The notes below the pieces were generated by a model. It made no database searches, was not told where the DNA came from, and saw only the letters and a list, made by a program, of their open reading frames with translations. A stretch of DNA of 64,000 nucleotides from Saccharopolyspora montiporae (GTDB lineage: Bacteria; Actinomycetota; Actinomycetes; Mycobacteriales; Pseudonocardiaceae), in assembly GCF_015209505.1 (NCBI RefSeq), contig NZ_JADEYC010000002.1:1-64000 (forward strand), given 5' to 3'. A program made the position numbers and the translations under genes. This document shows, piece by piece, positions 1-8,892 of the stretch. Position 1 is the stretch's first letter, and the number at the start of each line of letters is the position of its first letter.

Positions 1-411
1 GCAGCAAGGCCGCGCCGCACCGACCGCGTTTCCGCAACCCACCGCGGTTTCAGATGCTGATCGCACGCGCCCGCTGTCATGTTCACCGCACCGGTTCAGC
101 GCGGAGGCATCGACGGCAAATCGACGTGCAGGTCGCTGGCGGACCCAAACTGGGGCATTCGCGAGGTACCGAGATCGTCGCCCCCGGGGCCCGCGGGAGC
201 AGCGCGGACCACTTCGGCTGCCCGCCGCCCCGGGCGACGCAGGCGGTTTTCCGCGGGGTCTTGGCTGTTGTTGACGATCTGTCTAACATGACTCGACATC
301 GAACAAGCGCAGGTGCCGCGGCGCCGGAGCGGGTTCGACATCCGGCGACGCCTCCCGGCGCGGCGGACAGCTGCCGCAGCAGCGGCACCGGCACAGCGAG
401 GTGACGACCGC
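1..411. other. Leader/intergenic region upstream of the first operon
   Basis: I see no convincing gene here. Short frames exist on both strands, but none has a ribosome binding site plus a recognisable product. The minus frame that runs off the left edge from about position 80 could be the start of a gene outside the window, but nothing supports it. The only structured signal is a promoter-like pair just before 290. Confidence 0.5.
261..289 (+). promoter_or_regulatory. Candidate promoter for the 0.4-4.1 kb operon
   Basis: TTGGCT at 261-266 and TAACAT at 284-289 are separated by 17 bases, the spacing of a housekeeping actinobacterial promoter. It would leave a leader of about 115 nt before the TTG start at 412. 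An alternative -35, TTGACG at 271-276, lies too close to the same -10. This is a pattern match only. Confidence 0.3.
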
Positions 412-2157
412 TTGAGCTCCCGAGGAATCACCGCCACCGACGGCACGCCGCTGGCCGTGTTCGAGCGCGGCGACCCCGACAAACCGACGATCCTCGCGGT
501 GCACGGCTATCCGGACGACCACACCGTGTGGGACGGGGTGACCGAGGCGCTGGCCGAGCGCTTCCACGTGGTCGCCTACGACGTGCGCGGGGCCGGCGGC
601 TCGGGGCGTCCGCGGCAGCGCAGCGCCTACCGCCTGGACCAGTTGGCCGCCGACCTGCGTTCGGTCGTCGACGTCGTCAGCCCGGACCGGCCGGTACACC
701 TGCTCGCGCACGACTGGGGTTCCATCCAGAGCTGGCACGCGGTCACCGGCGACGAGCTGCGCGGACGCATCGCCTCGTTCACCTCGATCTCCGGCCCGTG
801 CCTGGACCACGCGGGCGCCTGGTTCCGCAGCAAGCTGCGCCGGCCGAGCCCGCGCAACCTGCGCGAGGTGGCGACCCAGCTGGCCTGCTCCGGCTACATC
901 GGGTTCTTCCAGCTCCCGCTGATCCCCGAACTCGCCTGGCGCAGCCGGGTTCTGCCGCGGGTGATCGACCGGCTGGAGAAGTCCGACCCGGCCGCGGCCG
1001 AACACCCCACCCGTCCGGCCACCGCCGACGGCATCGACGGGCTGGCCCTCTACCGCAGCAACATGCTGCCGCGGCTGGGCCGGCCCGGAGCCCGGCGCAC
1101 CGATATCCCGGTGCAGGTCATCGCACCCACCGGCGATCCGTTCGTGACCGCGCCCGCGCAGTCCGGCATCGCCGAGTGGGCGCCGGACTCCTGGGTGCGC
1201 CGGGTGCCCGGCGGGCACTGGCTGCCGCGCACCCGTCCGGACGTGGTGGCCCGTTGCGCGACCGAGCTCGTCGACCACGTCGAGTGTGGGCAGCGGCCCC
1301 GTTCGCTGCGCCGCGCGCGCACCGGCACATCGCACGGCGCGTTCGGTGACCGGCTGGTGGTCGTCACCGGCGCGGGCAACGGGATCGGGCGCGAGCTGGC
1401 CCTGGCGCTGGCCGATCGCGGGGCGCAGGTGGTGGCCGCGGACAGCGATCCCGCCGCCGCCGAGCGCACCGCGGAACTGACCGCGGCGCGGGGCCCGCGC
1501 GCGCACGCCTACGAGGTGGACGTCTCGGACGGCGCGGCGATGGAGGACTTCGCCAAGCGGGTTCGCGCCGAATCGGGCGTGCCGGACATCGTGGTGAACA
1601 ACGCGGGCATCGGCCTGGCCGGCACGTTCGCCGACACCGCGGTGCGCGACTGGCAGCGGGTCATCGACGTGAACCTGTGGGGCGTGATCCACGGGTCCCG
1701 GCTGTTCGCCGAGCAGATGACGGCCCGCGGCGAGGGCGGCCGGATCGTCAACATCGCCTCCGCGGCCGCCTACCTGCCCTCGCAGACCCTGTCGGCCTAC
1801 GGGGCGACGAAGGCCGCGGTGCTGGCGCTGAGCCAGAGCATGGGCGCCGAACTGGCCGGTTCCGGGATCTCGGTGCACGCGATCTGCCCGGGGCTGGTGA
1901 ACACCGGGATCACCGGGCGGACCCGGTTCGCCGGTACCGACGAGGCCGAGCAGGCCGACCGCAGGCAGGCGGCCGGGATGCTCTACCAGCGCCGCAACTT
2001 CACCCCGGAGCGCGCTGCACGGGACATCCTGCGCGCGGTCGAGCGGGGCAAGGCGGTCGCCCCGGTGACGCCGGAAGCCAAGGTGGGCCTGGCGCTGTCC
2101 CGGTTGAGCCCGGGGCTGCTGCGCGCGCTCGCCCGCACCGGCAGGTCACCGGTCTGA
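412..2157 (+). CDS. EphD-like fusion: alpha/beta hydrolase + short-chain dehydrogenase
   Basis: A 581-residue fusion. Residues about 1-300 are an alpha/beta hydrolase of the epoxide-hydrolase type: HGYPDD near 31, HDWGS with Asp101 as the likely nucleophile, Asp241 and His268 completing a triad. Residues about 312-581 are a classical SDR with TGAGNGIG (318-325), NNAG (395-398), Ser449, Tyr462 and Lys466. The same architecture and length occur in mycobacterial EphD (about 590 aa), which is linked to lipid epoxide metabolism. The TTG at 412 is chosen because GAGGTG lies 8 nt upstream; the frame is open further upstream but has no ribosome site. It is followed after 16 nt by the next gene, so it heads an operon. 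The expected chemistry is epoxide or ester hydrolysis followed by alcohol/ketone redox; the substrate is not readable from sequence. Confidence 0.88.
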   Translation: MSSRGITATDGTPLAVFERGDPDKPTILAVHGYPDDHTVWDGVTEALAERFHVVAYDVRGAGGSGRPRQRSAYRLDQLAADLRSVVDVVSPDRPVHLLAHDWGSIQSWHAVTGDELRGRIASFTSISGPCLDHAGAWFRSKLRRPSPRNLREVATQLACSGYIGFFQLPLIPELAWRSRVLPRVIDRLEKSDPAAAEHPTRPATADGIDGLALYRSNMLPRLGRPGARRTDIPVQVIAPTGDPFVTAPAQSGIAEWAPDSWVRRVPGGHWLPRTRPDVVARCATELVDHVECGQRPRSLRRARTGTSHGAFGDRLVVVTGAGNGIGRELALALADRGAQVVAADSDPAAAERTAELTAARGPRAHAYEVDVSDGAAMEDFAKRVRAESGVPDIVVNNAGIGLAGTFADTAVRDWQRVIDVNLWGVIHGSRLFAEQMTARGEGGRIVNIASAAAYLPSQTLSAYGATKAAVLALSQSMGAELAGSGISVHAICPGLVNTGITGRTRFAGTDEAEQADRRQAAGMLYQRRNFTPERAARDILRAVERGKAVAPVTPEAKVGLALSRLSPGLLRALARTGRSPV

Positions 2158-2173
2158 ACGGAGAGGAGATCCC

Positions 2174-3073
2174 ATGTCCACGGAGCAGATTCCGCACGGC
2201 GCGGATCCCGGCGAGCCCGACCGCGTCGCGCTGCACGCGCGCAACGTCTCGTTCGACTGGTCCGCGCTGCCGCGGCACTGGGTGCCCGGCGATCCGTTCG
2301 CCACGCACATGATCAACGTGCTGCACCTGTTGCTGCCGGAAGGCGAGCGCTGGTTCGTGCACGTGTTCAAGCAGGCGCTGCCGCTGATCCGCGACGAGCG
2401 GGTCGCCGAGGACGTGCGCGGGTTCATCGGCCAGGAGTCGATGCACGCCGAGTCGCACCAGGGCGTGCTGGACCACTTCGACGCGCACGGGCTGGACACC
2501 CGGCCCTACGTCAACCAGATCTCCTGGATGTTCGGCCGGTTGCTCGGCGACCGCGGGCACACGGGTGCGCGTGCCGAAGAGTGGGTCGTGGAGCGGGTTT
2601 CCATCATCGCCGCGATCGAGCACTTCACCGCGGTGCTGGGCCAGTGGGTGCTCGACGCGGGCGAGCTGGACCGCGCCGGCGCGGACCCGACCATGCTGGA
2701 CCTGCTGCGCTGGCACGGCGCCGAGGAGGTCGAGCACCGCAGCGTGGCCTACGACCTGCTGCAGCACCTGGATCCGCGCTACGCCCGCCGCGCGCGCGGG
2801 ATGGCGGTGGCCGGGCCGGTTTTCGTCTGGTTGTGGGCGCGGGGCGTGCGGTTCCTGATGGCCAACGACGACCAGTGCCCGCGGCGGATCAAGCCGAGCG
2901 TGCGCCAGTGGTTGCGGACCGGGCGCGCGGGCCTGACGCCGAGCGTGCGGGAGCTGGGCACCGCGGCACCGGCCTACTTCCGGCCCTCGTACCACCCGTC
3001 GCAGCACGGCTCGACCAGCACGGCGATCAACTACCTGGCGACCTCACCCGCCGCGCTGGCGGCCGAGCCATGA
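2174..3073 (+). CDS. PF10118-type 'metal-dependent hydrolase' with diiron helix-bundle motifs
   Basis: 299 residues, ATG start with GGAGAGGAG upstream. The protein matches the family usually named predicted metal-dependent hydrolase (PF10118, COG3687). What can be seen is a four-helix carboxylate/histidine pattern: Glu58 in helix 1, E88-S-M-H91 (ExxH) in helix 2, Glu149-His150 in helix 3 and E185-V-E-H188 (second ExxH) in helix 4. That is the ligand order of ferritin-like diiron oxidases, so the hydrolase name is doubtful. It overlaps the following reductase gene by ATGA, which would suit a reductase-fed oxygenase or desaturase. Assignment to the family is firm; the oxygenase role is inference. 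Confidence 0.8.
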   Translation: MSTEQIPHGADPGEPDRVALHARNVSFDWSALPRHWVPGDPFATHMINVLHLLLPEGERWFVHVFKQALPLIRDERVAEDVRGFIGQESMHAESHQGVLDHFDAHGLDTRPYVNQISWMFGRLLGDRGHTGARAEEWVVERVSIIAAIEHFTAVLGQWVLDAGELDRAGADPTMLDLLRWHGAEEVEHRSVAYDLLQHLDPRYARRARGMAVAGPVFVWLWARGVRFLMANDDQCPRRIKPSVRQWLRTGRAGLTPSVRELGTAAPAYFRPSYHPSQHGSTSTAINYLATSPAALAAEP

Positions 3074-4143
3074 CCGGGAAGCTCGGCCTGCCCGCCGACC
3101 TGTACGGGCGCAGGCGGGCGGACCGGTCCATGCGGGTGCTGCGGGCGCTGATCGGCGGCACCGAATGGATCCGCAACTACCGCGCCGGGCGGCGCCACCC
3201 GGTCACCCCGGTCGATCGGGACCTCGCGGTGCTCGTCGACGAGGTGCGCGAGGTGGCCGCGGACGTGGTGGCGCTGCGGCTGCGCGCGGCGGGCGGCGGG
3301 CCGCTGCCCGCGTGGCAGCCGGGTGCGCACGTGGACGTGCTGCTGCCGTCCGGGCGGATGCGGCAGTACTCGCTGTGCGGGGATCCGGCCGACCGCGGGC
3401 ACTACCGGATCGCGGTGCGCCGCCTGGCCGACGGCGGTGGGGGCTCGCGCGAGGTGCACGGCCTGCGCCCGGGCGACCGGCTGACGTTGCGCGGTCCGCG
3501 CAACGCGTTCCCGTTCGCCACCGCCGAGCGCTACCTGTTCCTGGCCGGTGGGATCGGGATCACGCCGATCCTGCCCATGGTGCGCGCGGCGGCCGCGCGG
3601 GGTGCGGACTGGCGGTTGGTGCACACCGGCCGCACCCGGGAGTCGATGCCGTTCGCCGCGGAGCTGGCGCGGCTGGATCCGCAGCGGGTGTGGATCCGGC
3701 CGGATACCGAGTACGGGATCCCCGCTTCCGGTGCCGAGCTGCTGGAACACGCGCCGAGCGGGGCCAGCGTGTACTGCTGCGGCCCGGTGCCGATGATCAC
3801 CGGGGTGCGCATCGACCTGCCCGGTGCCGACGTCGGCGCGCTGCACTTCGAGCGGTTCTCCGAACCTCCGGTCACCGGCGGCGCGGCGTTCGGGGTGCAG
3901 TTGGCGCGCAGCGGGATCGACCTGCAGGTGCCCGCGGACCGCTCGGCGCTGTCGGTGATCCGCGAACGGCTGCCGCAGGTCGCCTATTCCTGCAGGCAGG
4001 GCTTCTGCGGGACGTGCCGGGTGCGGGTGCTGTCCGGCGAGGTCGAGCACCGCGATCACGTGCTCACCGACGAGGAGCGGGAGCAGGAGATGATGATCTG
4101 CGTCTCCCGGTCGGCGGGCGGTCGCGTGCGCCTGGACCTGTGA
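3070..4143 (+). CDS. Flavin-dependent reductase with C-terminal [2Fe-2S] ferredoxin domain
   Basis: 357 residues. The start ATG overlaps the previous stop (ATGA), so the two are translationally coupled. An FNR-type flavin domain (RQYS near 98-101) is followed by an NAD(P)-binding segment (GGIGITP at 160-166) and a plant-type ferredoxin domain with Cys308, Cys313, Cys316 and Cys344 (CX4CX2CX27C). This order is that of PDR/VanB-type oxygenase reductases. The role is electron transfer from NAD(P)H through flavin and the iron-sulfur centre to a partner oxygenase, most plausibly the diiron-like protein encoded immediately upstream. Confidence 0.9.
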   Translation: MTGKLGLPADLYGRRRADRSMRVLRALIGGTEWIRNYRAGRRHPVTPVDRDLAVLVDEVREVAADVVALRLRAAGGGPLPAWQPGAHVDVLLPSGRMRQYSLCGDPADRGHYRIAVRRLADGGGGSREVHGLRPGDRLTLRGPRNAFPFATAERYLFLAGGIGITPILPMVRAAAARGADWRLVHTGRTRESMPFAAELARLDPQRVWIRPDTEYGIPASGAELLEHAPSGASVYCCGPVPMITGVRIDLPGADVGALHFERFSEPPVTGGAAFGVQLARSGIDLQVPADRSALSVIRERLPQVAYSCRQGFCGTCRVRVLSGEVEHRDHVLTDEEREQEMMICVSRSAGGRVRLDL

Positions 4144-4171
4144 TGCGAAACTTCCGGGGTTGACCTCGAAC

Positions 4172-4819
4172 ATGCAGCGCCCGCCGGCTTCCTCCGCGCC
4201 GCGGCCCGCCCGCCGGATGGCTCCGGAGCAGCGCCGGGAGCACCTCGTCTCGACCGCGCTGCAGCTCTACAGCGCGCACGCGCCGGAGGACGTCTCGATC
4301 GACGACATCGTCGGTGCCGCCGACGTGTCGCGCGCGCTGTTCTACCGGTACTTCGCCAACATCCGCGAGGTGCACGAGGCCGCGCTGGGCACGGTGGTCG
4401 ACGAGCTGATCGGGCGGCTGGGTGGTCCGGCGCCCGGTGACTTCCGCGAGCAGCTGCGCGCGGCGCTGACCGAGTTCATCGGGTTCGTGCAGACCTATGC
4501 CGACAGCTACACGGCCTTGTTGCGCAGCGGTTCCACCGTCGCCACCAGCGCCACGGAGGGACTGGTGGAGCGGGTCCGCGAGCACGTGGTGGAGCTGGTC
4601 TGCTTGCGCTGCGGGATCGAGGAGCCGACGGGCGCGCTGCTGCTGACGCTGCACGGCTGGGTGGCGGTGGTCGAGACGACGCTGGTGCGCTGGCTGCAGG
4701 AGCAGGGCATTCCACGGGAGAGCCTCGAATCCTGGTTCGCCGACCAGCTGTTGAGCATGGTCGCCACCACCGCCGAGCACGATCCGGCCACCGCCGCGCA
4801 GACCGCCCACCTGCGCTGA
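4172..4819 (+). CDS. TetR/AcrR family transcriptional regulator
   Basis: About 215 residues. The N-terminal helix-turn-helix is typical of TetR (SIDDIVGAADVSRALFYRYF near residues 36-55), followed by a helical ligand-binding domain. It starts 28 nt after the reductase stop, on the same strand, so it probably regulates the hydrolase/oxygenase operon and itself. An in-frame TTG at 4160, directly after GGGG, is an alternative start that adds four residues. The ligand cannot be predicted. Confidence 0.85.
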   Translation: MQRPPASSAPRPARRMAPEQRREHLVSTALQLYSAHAPEDVSIDDIVGAADVSRALFYRYFANIREVHEAALGTVVDELIGRLGGPAPGDFREQLRAALTEFIGFVQTYADSYTALLRSGSTVATSATEGLVERVREHVVELVCLRCGIEEPTGALLLTLHGWVAVVETTLVRWLQEQGIPRESLESWFADQLLSMVATTAEHDPATAAQTAHLR

Positions 4820-4944
4820 ACCGGGTCGAACCGCGCGTTCAGGGCGCGTTCTCCCATTCGTCACCTGGCCGGTGGTGCCGCGCGCGCACAAAACATGAAA
4901 GATTCTCGCGGAAGTGCCCGCGACCGCCGACTGGGGGAACCGAG

Positions 4945-6675
4945 ATGACCGCGCTGACCAGGCGCCGCTTCCTGCTGACCACCGGAGTCACCGCGACCGC
5001 CCTGGGCAGCGGGTTCCTCGGTTCCGCACCGGCGTGGAGCAGCCCCCGGGACCGCGCGCTGCGCCCGGACGGCAGCACGCTCAGCACCGCGGCCGCGGCC
5101 GACATCGGTGAGGGCTACCGCAGGCTCACCGCAGGCCCCGGGTGGCCGATGGTGGTGCGCACCGACCTCGTCGGCGCCGACGCCACCCGCGACGAGCGGC
5201 GCGAACCCGTGGCGGCCTTCACCCAGTTCACCGATCTGCACATCACCGACGCGCAGAGCCCGGTGCGCTTCGAATACCTGCATCCGCTGCTGGGCGGGGC
5301 TTTCCGGCCGCAGGAGACGCTCGGCGCAGTGGCCACGACCCGGCTGGTGCAGCGGGTCAACGGGCTGTCCGGGGCGCCGGTGACCGGGCGCCCGCTGGAC
5401 TTCATGATCACCACCGGCGACAGCACCGACAACCACGAGCAGGTCGAGCTGGACTGGTACTTCGGGCTGCTCAACGGCGGCCGCCTCGCACAGAACACCG
5501 GTGCCGACGACCGCTACGAGGGCGTGCAGGACTCCGGCGACCCGCTGTACTGGCACCCGGACGGCCAGGTGCGCGATCGGTTCCGCGAGCGCGGGTTCCC
5601 GCTGGTGCCAGGACTTCTCGACGACGCGCTGCGCGAGTTCGACACCCCGGGCCTGCGCATCCCGTGGTACGCGACGTTCGGCAACCACGACAACACGGCC
5701 CTGGGCACGCTACCGAGCACGTTGGTGCCGAACCTGGACGAGCACTACACGGGTTCGCGCAAGATCATCGGCCGCGACGAGCGGGAATCCCGGCGCGACG
5801 CCGCCGCGCTGCAGGACCCGCAGCACCGCCGGGACGCCCCGCGGGTGCTGGACACGCGCGGCGGGATCACCCGCGACATCACCCCCGACCAGCGGCGCGC
5901 ACCGCTGAGCACCCGGGATTTCCTGCGCGCGCACACCGATCCGGCCAACACCGGCCCCGGCCCGGTCGGGCACGGGTTCGGCCCGGATCAGGTCGAGGAG
6001 GACGCGGCCTACTACACGTTCCGCATCGCACCCGGAGTCACCGGGATCGGCCTGGACAGCACGAACACCGCCGGATTCGCCGAAGGCTCGCTGGGTCTGG
6101 AGCAGTTCCGCTGGCTGGAGCGCACGTTGACCGCAGGCAGCTCGCGCTACGTCGACGAGCTCGGCCACGAGCAGCGGCAGGCGGCGACCGATGAGCTGTT
6201 CGTGCTGTTCAGCCACCACACCAGCAGCACGATGAACGCGCTGCTGCCCGATTCGCGCCGGCCCGGTGAGCCGCGCAAGTCCGGTGGTGCGCTGGTGGAT
6301 CTGCTGCACCGGTTCCCGAACGTGCTGGCTTGGGTCAACGGGCACAGCCACCGCAACGAGATCCTGGCGCACCGCGCCGACGAGCCGGAGCACGGGTTCT
6401 GGGAGATCAACACCGCCTCGCACGTGGATTTCCCGCAGCTGGCCCGGATCATCGAGCTCGCCGACAACGGCGACGGGACGCTGTCGCTGTTCACCACGCT
6501 CATCGAGGCGGACAGCCCGTACCGGGCCGACTACGCCGACCGCTCCCCCGCGGCGCTCGGCGCGCTCTACCGCGAGCTGGCGTTCAACGACCCGCACACC
6601 GACCCCGCCGAGCTCGGCGAAGCCGGCGACCGCAACGCCGAGCTGCTCATTCCCGGACGGCTGCCCGTGCGCTGA
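4945..6675 (+). CDS. Exported TIGR03767-type metallophosphoesterase
   Basis: 576 residues, ATG preceded by GGGGGA. The N-terminus has a twin-arginine motif (TRRRFLLTT) and a hydrophobic stretch ending in an Ala-rich cleavage region, so Tat export is likely. Calcineurin-like metal ligands are visible in order: DLH (about 92-94), GDSTDN (about 158), GNHDN (about 251), SHHTSS (about 425) and NGHSHRNE (about 470). Length and motif spacing fit the TIGR03767 family of actinobacterial phosphoesterases. It stands alone between the TetR gene and lhgO. The substrate of this family is not established. Confidence 0.88.
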   Translation: MTALTRRRFLLTTGVTATALGSGFLGSAPAWSSPRDRALRPDGSTLSTAAAADIGEGYRRLTAGPGWPMVVRTDLVGADATRDERREPVAAFTQFTDLHITDAQSPVRFEYLHPLLGGAFRPQETLGAVATTRLVQRVNGLSGAPVTGRPLDFMITTGDSTDNHEQVELDWYFGLLNGGRLAQNTGADDRYEGVQDSGDPLYWHPDGQVRDRFRERGFPLVPGLLDDALREFDTPGLRIPWYATFGNHDNTALGTLPSTLVPNLDEHYTGSRKIIGRDERESRRDAAALQDPQHRRDAPRVLDTRGGITRDITPDQRRAPLSTRDFLRAHTDPANTGPGPVGHGFGPDQVEEDAAYYTFRIAPGVTGIGLDSTNTAGFAEGSLGLEQFRWLERTLTAGSSRYVDELGHEQRQAATDELFVLFSHHTSSTMNALLPDSRRPGEPRKSGGALVDLLHRFPNVLAWVNGHSHRNEILAHRADEPEHGFWEINTASHVDFPQLARIIELADNGDGTLSLFTTLIEADSPYRADYADRSPAALGALYRELAFNDPHTDPAELGEAGDRNAELLIPGRLPVR

Positions 6676-6750
6676 GCGGGTGTTGTGCCCCGGCGCGGGT
6701 CGCGGATAGGTTCGCCGCGCGGAAAGCGGTGCGGTGCGGAGGTTCTGCGG

Positions 6751-7995
6751 ATGTCGCGTTCGGTGGATGTCGCCGTGGTCGGCGGCGGGGTGCTCGGGCT
6801 GGCCACGGCGCGGGCGGTGCTGCTGGCGCACCCGGAGGCCTCGGTGGCGGTGCTGGAGAAGGAGGACCGCTGGGGCGCGCACCAGTCCGGCAACAACAGC
6901 AATGTGATCCACAGTGGACTGTACTACGCGCCGGGCAGCAGCAAGGCCCGGTTCGCCCGGCAGGGCGGCGAGCTGATGATCCGCTACTGCCAGGAGCACG
7001 GCGTTCCGGTCCGCCGCACCGGCAAGATCGTCGTGGCCACCTCCACCGAGCAGCTGCCCCGGCTAGCGGCGCTGCACGAGCGCGGCCGGGCGAACGGGGT
7101 CACCGCGCAGCGGCTGTCGGCGCGCGAGATCGCCGAGCTGGAACCGCACGTGGCCGGGGTGGCGGCGCTGTCGGTAGCCGAGACCGCGCTGACCGACTTC
7201 GGCGCGGTGTGCGCGGCGATGGCGGCCGAACTCGGCGGGCTGGGCGCCGAACTGCGCACCGGTGCGCCGGTGCTGTCGCTGACCCCGGACGGCCCGCGCA
7301 CCCTGCTGCGCACGCCCGCCGAGGACTACCGCGCCCGGGTGTTCGTCAACTGCGCCGGACTGCACAGCGATGTCCTCGCCCGCCGCGCCGGGGCCCGACC
7401 GGCGGTGCGCATCATGCCGTTCCGCGGCGAGTACGCCGAACTGCTCGGCGCCGCGCGCGGTCTCGTGCGCAACCCGGTCTACCCCGTTCCGGATCCGGCG
7501 CTGCCGTTCCTGGGCGTGCACGTCACGCCGATGCTGGACGGATCCGTCCACGTAGGACCGAACGCGGTTCCCGCACTGGCCCGCCAGGGTTACCGCAGGC
7601 GGGACGTGGACCCGCGGTTGGTCGGCGAGTTGCTGCGCGATCCGGCACTGCGCGGCCTGGCGCGCAGGCACTGGCGTTCCGGGGCCACCGAGCTCGCGCG
7701 CTCGCTGATCCACCCGCTGTTCGTGCGCGACGTGCGCAAGCTGGTGCCCGAGGTCCGCTCGGCGGACCTGCGCAGGCACGGCAGCGGGGTGCGCGCGCAG
7801 GCCGTCACCCGCAGCGGCGAGCTCGTCGACGACTTCGCGATCAGCAGTGGCGCCGGCGGCATCCACGTGCTCAACGCGCCGTCCCCCGCCGCCACGTCCA
7901 GCCTGCTCATCGGCTCCCGGATCGCCGCCGAGGTGCTCGACCGGCTGGAGCTGCCCGACCGCGCGGCCGGGCTGCGGTCCACCGAACCCGAGTAG
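6751..7995 (+). CDS. lhgO: L-2-hydroxyglutarate oxidase
   Basis: 414 residues. The ATG at 6751 follows GGAGG by a normal spacing; the frame is open upstream but lacks a ribosome site. The N-terminal FAD-binding Rossmann motif is VVGGGVLGLATARAV, followed by the family-typical block SGNNSNVIHSG that binds FAD and substrate. Length and pattern match LhgO, which oxidises L-2-hydroxyglutarate to 2-oxoglutarate and passes electrons to the quinone pool. In other bacteria LhgO works with CsiD in glutarate catabolism; no csiD is in the window, but a glutaryl-CoA dehydrogenase module lies about 35 kb away. Confidence 0.9.
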   Translation: MSRSVDVAVVGGGVLGLATARAVLLAHPEASVAVLEKEDRWGAHQSGNNSNVIHSGLYYAPGSSKARFARQGGELMIRYCQEHGVPVRRTGKIVVATSTEQLPRLAALHERGRANGVTAQRLSAREIAELEPHVAGVAALSVAETALTDFGAVCAAMAAELGGLGAELRTGAPVLSLTPDGPRTLLRTPAEDYRARVFVNCAGLHSDVLARRAGARPAVRIMPFRGEYAELLGAARGLVRNPVYPVPDPALPFLGVHVTPMLDGSVHVGPNAVPALARQGYRRRDVDPRLVGELLRDPALRGLARRHWRSGATELARSLIHPLFVRDVRKLVPEVRSADLRRHGSGVRAQAVTRSGELVDDFAISSGAGGIHVLNAPSPAATSSLLIGSRIAAEVLDRLELPDRAAGLRSTEPE

Positions 7996-8004
7996 CCGGT
8001 CCGG

Positions 8005-8892
8005 TCAGTCCGCCGCGAAGTCGGTGCCGGTCAGCTCCGCCGAGACCTCCCACAGCCGGCGCGCGGAGTGCGGATCGCTGGCCGCGGCGGACCGGCCGAC
8101 CAGGGTCGGGTAGCCGTGCATCTCGTGCCGGCCGTCCGGGCCGACGTAACTGCCGCCGGGGATGTCCTGGTCGAGGGCGAACAGCGTGGGCAGCGCGGCC
8201 TTGCGCGGCGGTTGGGCGAAGGCACGACCCGCGGCGTGCGTGAGCGAGGTCAGCAGCTGCCCGCGCCCGGGGGTGCCGAGGTTGGTGGCCGCGTAACCGG
8301 GGTGCGCGGCCAGCGCGCGCACCGCGGATCCGGTCCGGGTGAACCTGCGCTGCAGTTCGAGCACGAACAGCAGGTTGGCGAGCTTGGACTGCGCGTAGCC
8401 CTTGACCCGTCCGTACCCGGAACGTTCCAGGTCCAGGTCGCCGAAGTGGATCCGCCCCGCGCGGTGCGCCCCGGACGCCACGGTGACCACGCGCCGGGTG
8501 ATCTGCGGCAGCAGCAGGTTGGTCAGCGCGAAGTGGCCGAGGTGGTTGACGCCGAACTGCGTCTCGAAACCGTCCGCGGTGCGCCCGCGGTCGACCATCG
8601 CGACCCCGGCGTTGTTCACCAGGACGTCGATCTCGCCGCCGAATCCCGCAGCGAACGCGCGCACAGAGGAAAGATCGCCCAAGTCGAGCTCGCGCACCTC
8701 GGTGCTGCCGCCGACCCGGCTCGCCGCGCGCGCTCCGCGTTCGCGATCGCGGACGGCCAGCACCACGTGCGCTCCGGCCCGGGCCAGGCGCTGCGCGGTG
8801 GCCAGCCCGACCCCGCTGGTGGCACCGGTGATCACCGCGGTCCGTCCCGCGTAGCCGGTGAGTTCGTCGGCCGTCCATCGGTTCTGCAGCAT
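8005..8892 (-). CDS. SDR family oxidoreductase (protochlorophyllide-reductase-like subgroup)
   Basis: 295 residues. Motifs: TGATSGVGLATA (cofactor loop, about 23-34), NNAG (about 91-94), catalytic-region Ser in VASGAH and YAQSK (Tyr and Lys spaced by three). This subgroup is commonly annotated as retinol or protochlorophyllide reductase-like and is of unknown substrate in actinobacteria. It converges with lhgO, leaving only 9 nt between stops. Upstream of its ATG, GTATAT lies about 10 nt away with no clear ribosome site, so the transcript may be leaderless or nearly so. Confidence 0.87.
   Translation of the reverse strand: MLQNRWTADELTGYAGRTAVITGATSGVGLATAQRLARAGAHVVLAVRDRERGARAASRVGGSTEVRELDLGDLSSVRAFAAGFGGEIDVLVNNAGVAMVDRGRTADGFETQFGVNHLGHFALTNLLLPQITRRVVTVASGAHRAGRIHFGDLDLERSGYGRVKGYAQSKLANLLFVLELQRRFTRTGSAVRALAAHPGYAATNLGTPGRGQLLTSLTHAAGRAFAQPPRKAALPTLFALDQDIPGGSYVGPDGRHEMHGYPTLVGRSAAASDPHSARRLWEVSAELTGTDFAAD

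Noticed and set aside
283..1878. 531-codon minus-strand open frame
   Set aside because: Antisense to the EphD-like gene in a GC-rich stretch; Arg/Gly/Ala-rich sequence with no domain and no ribosome site.
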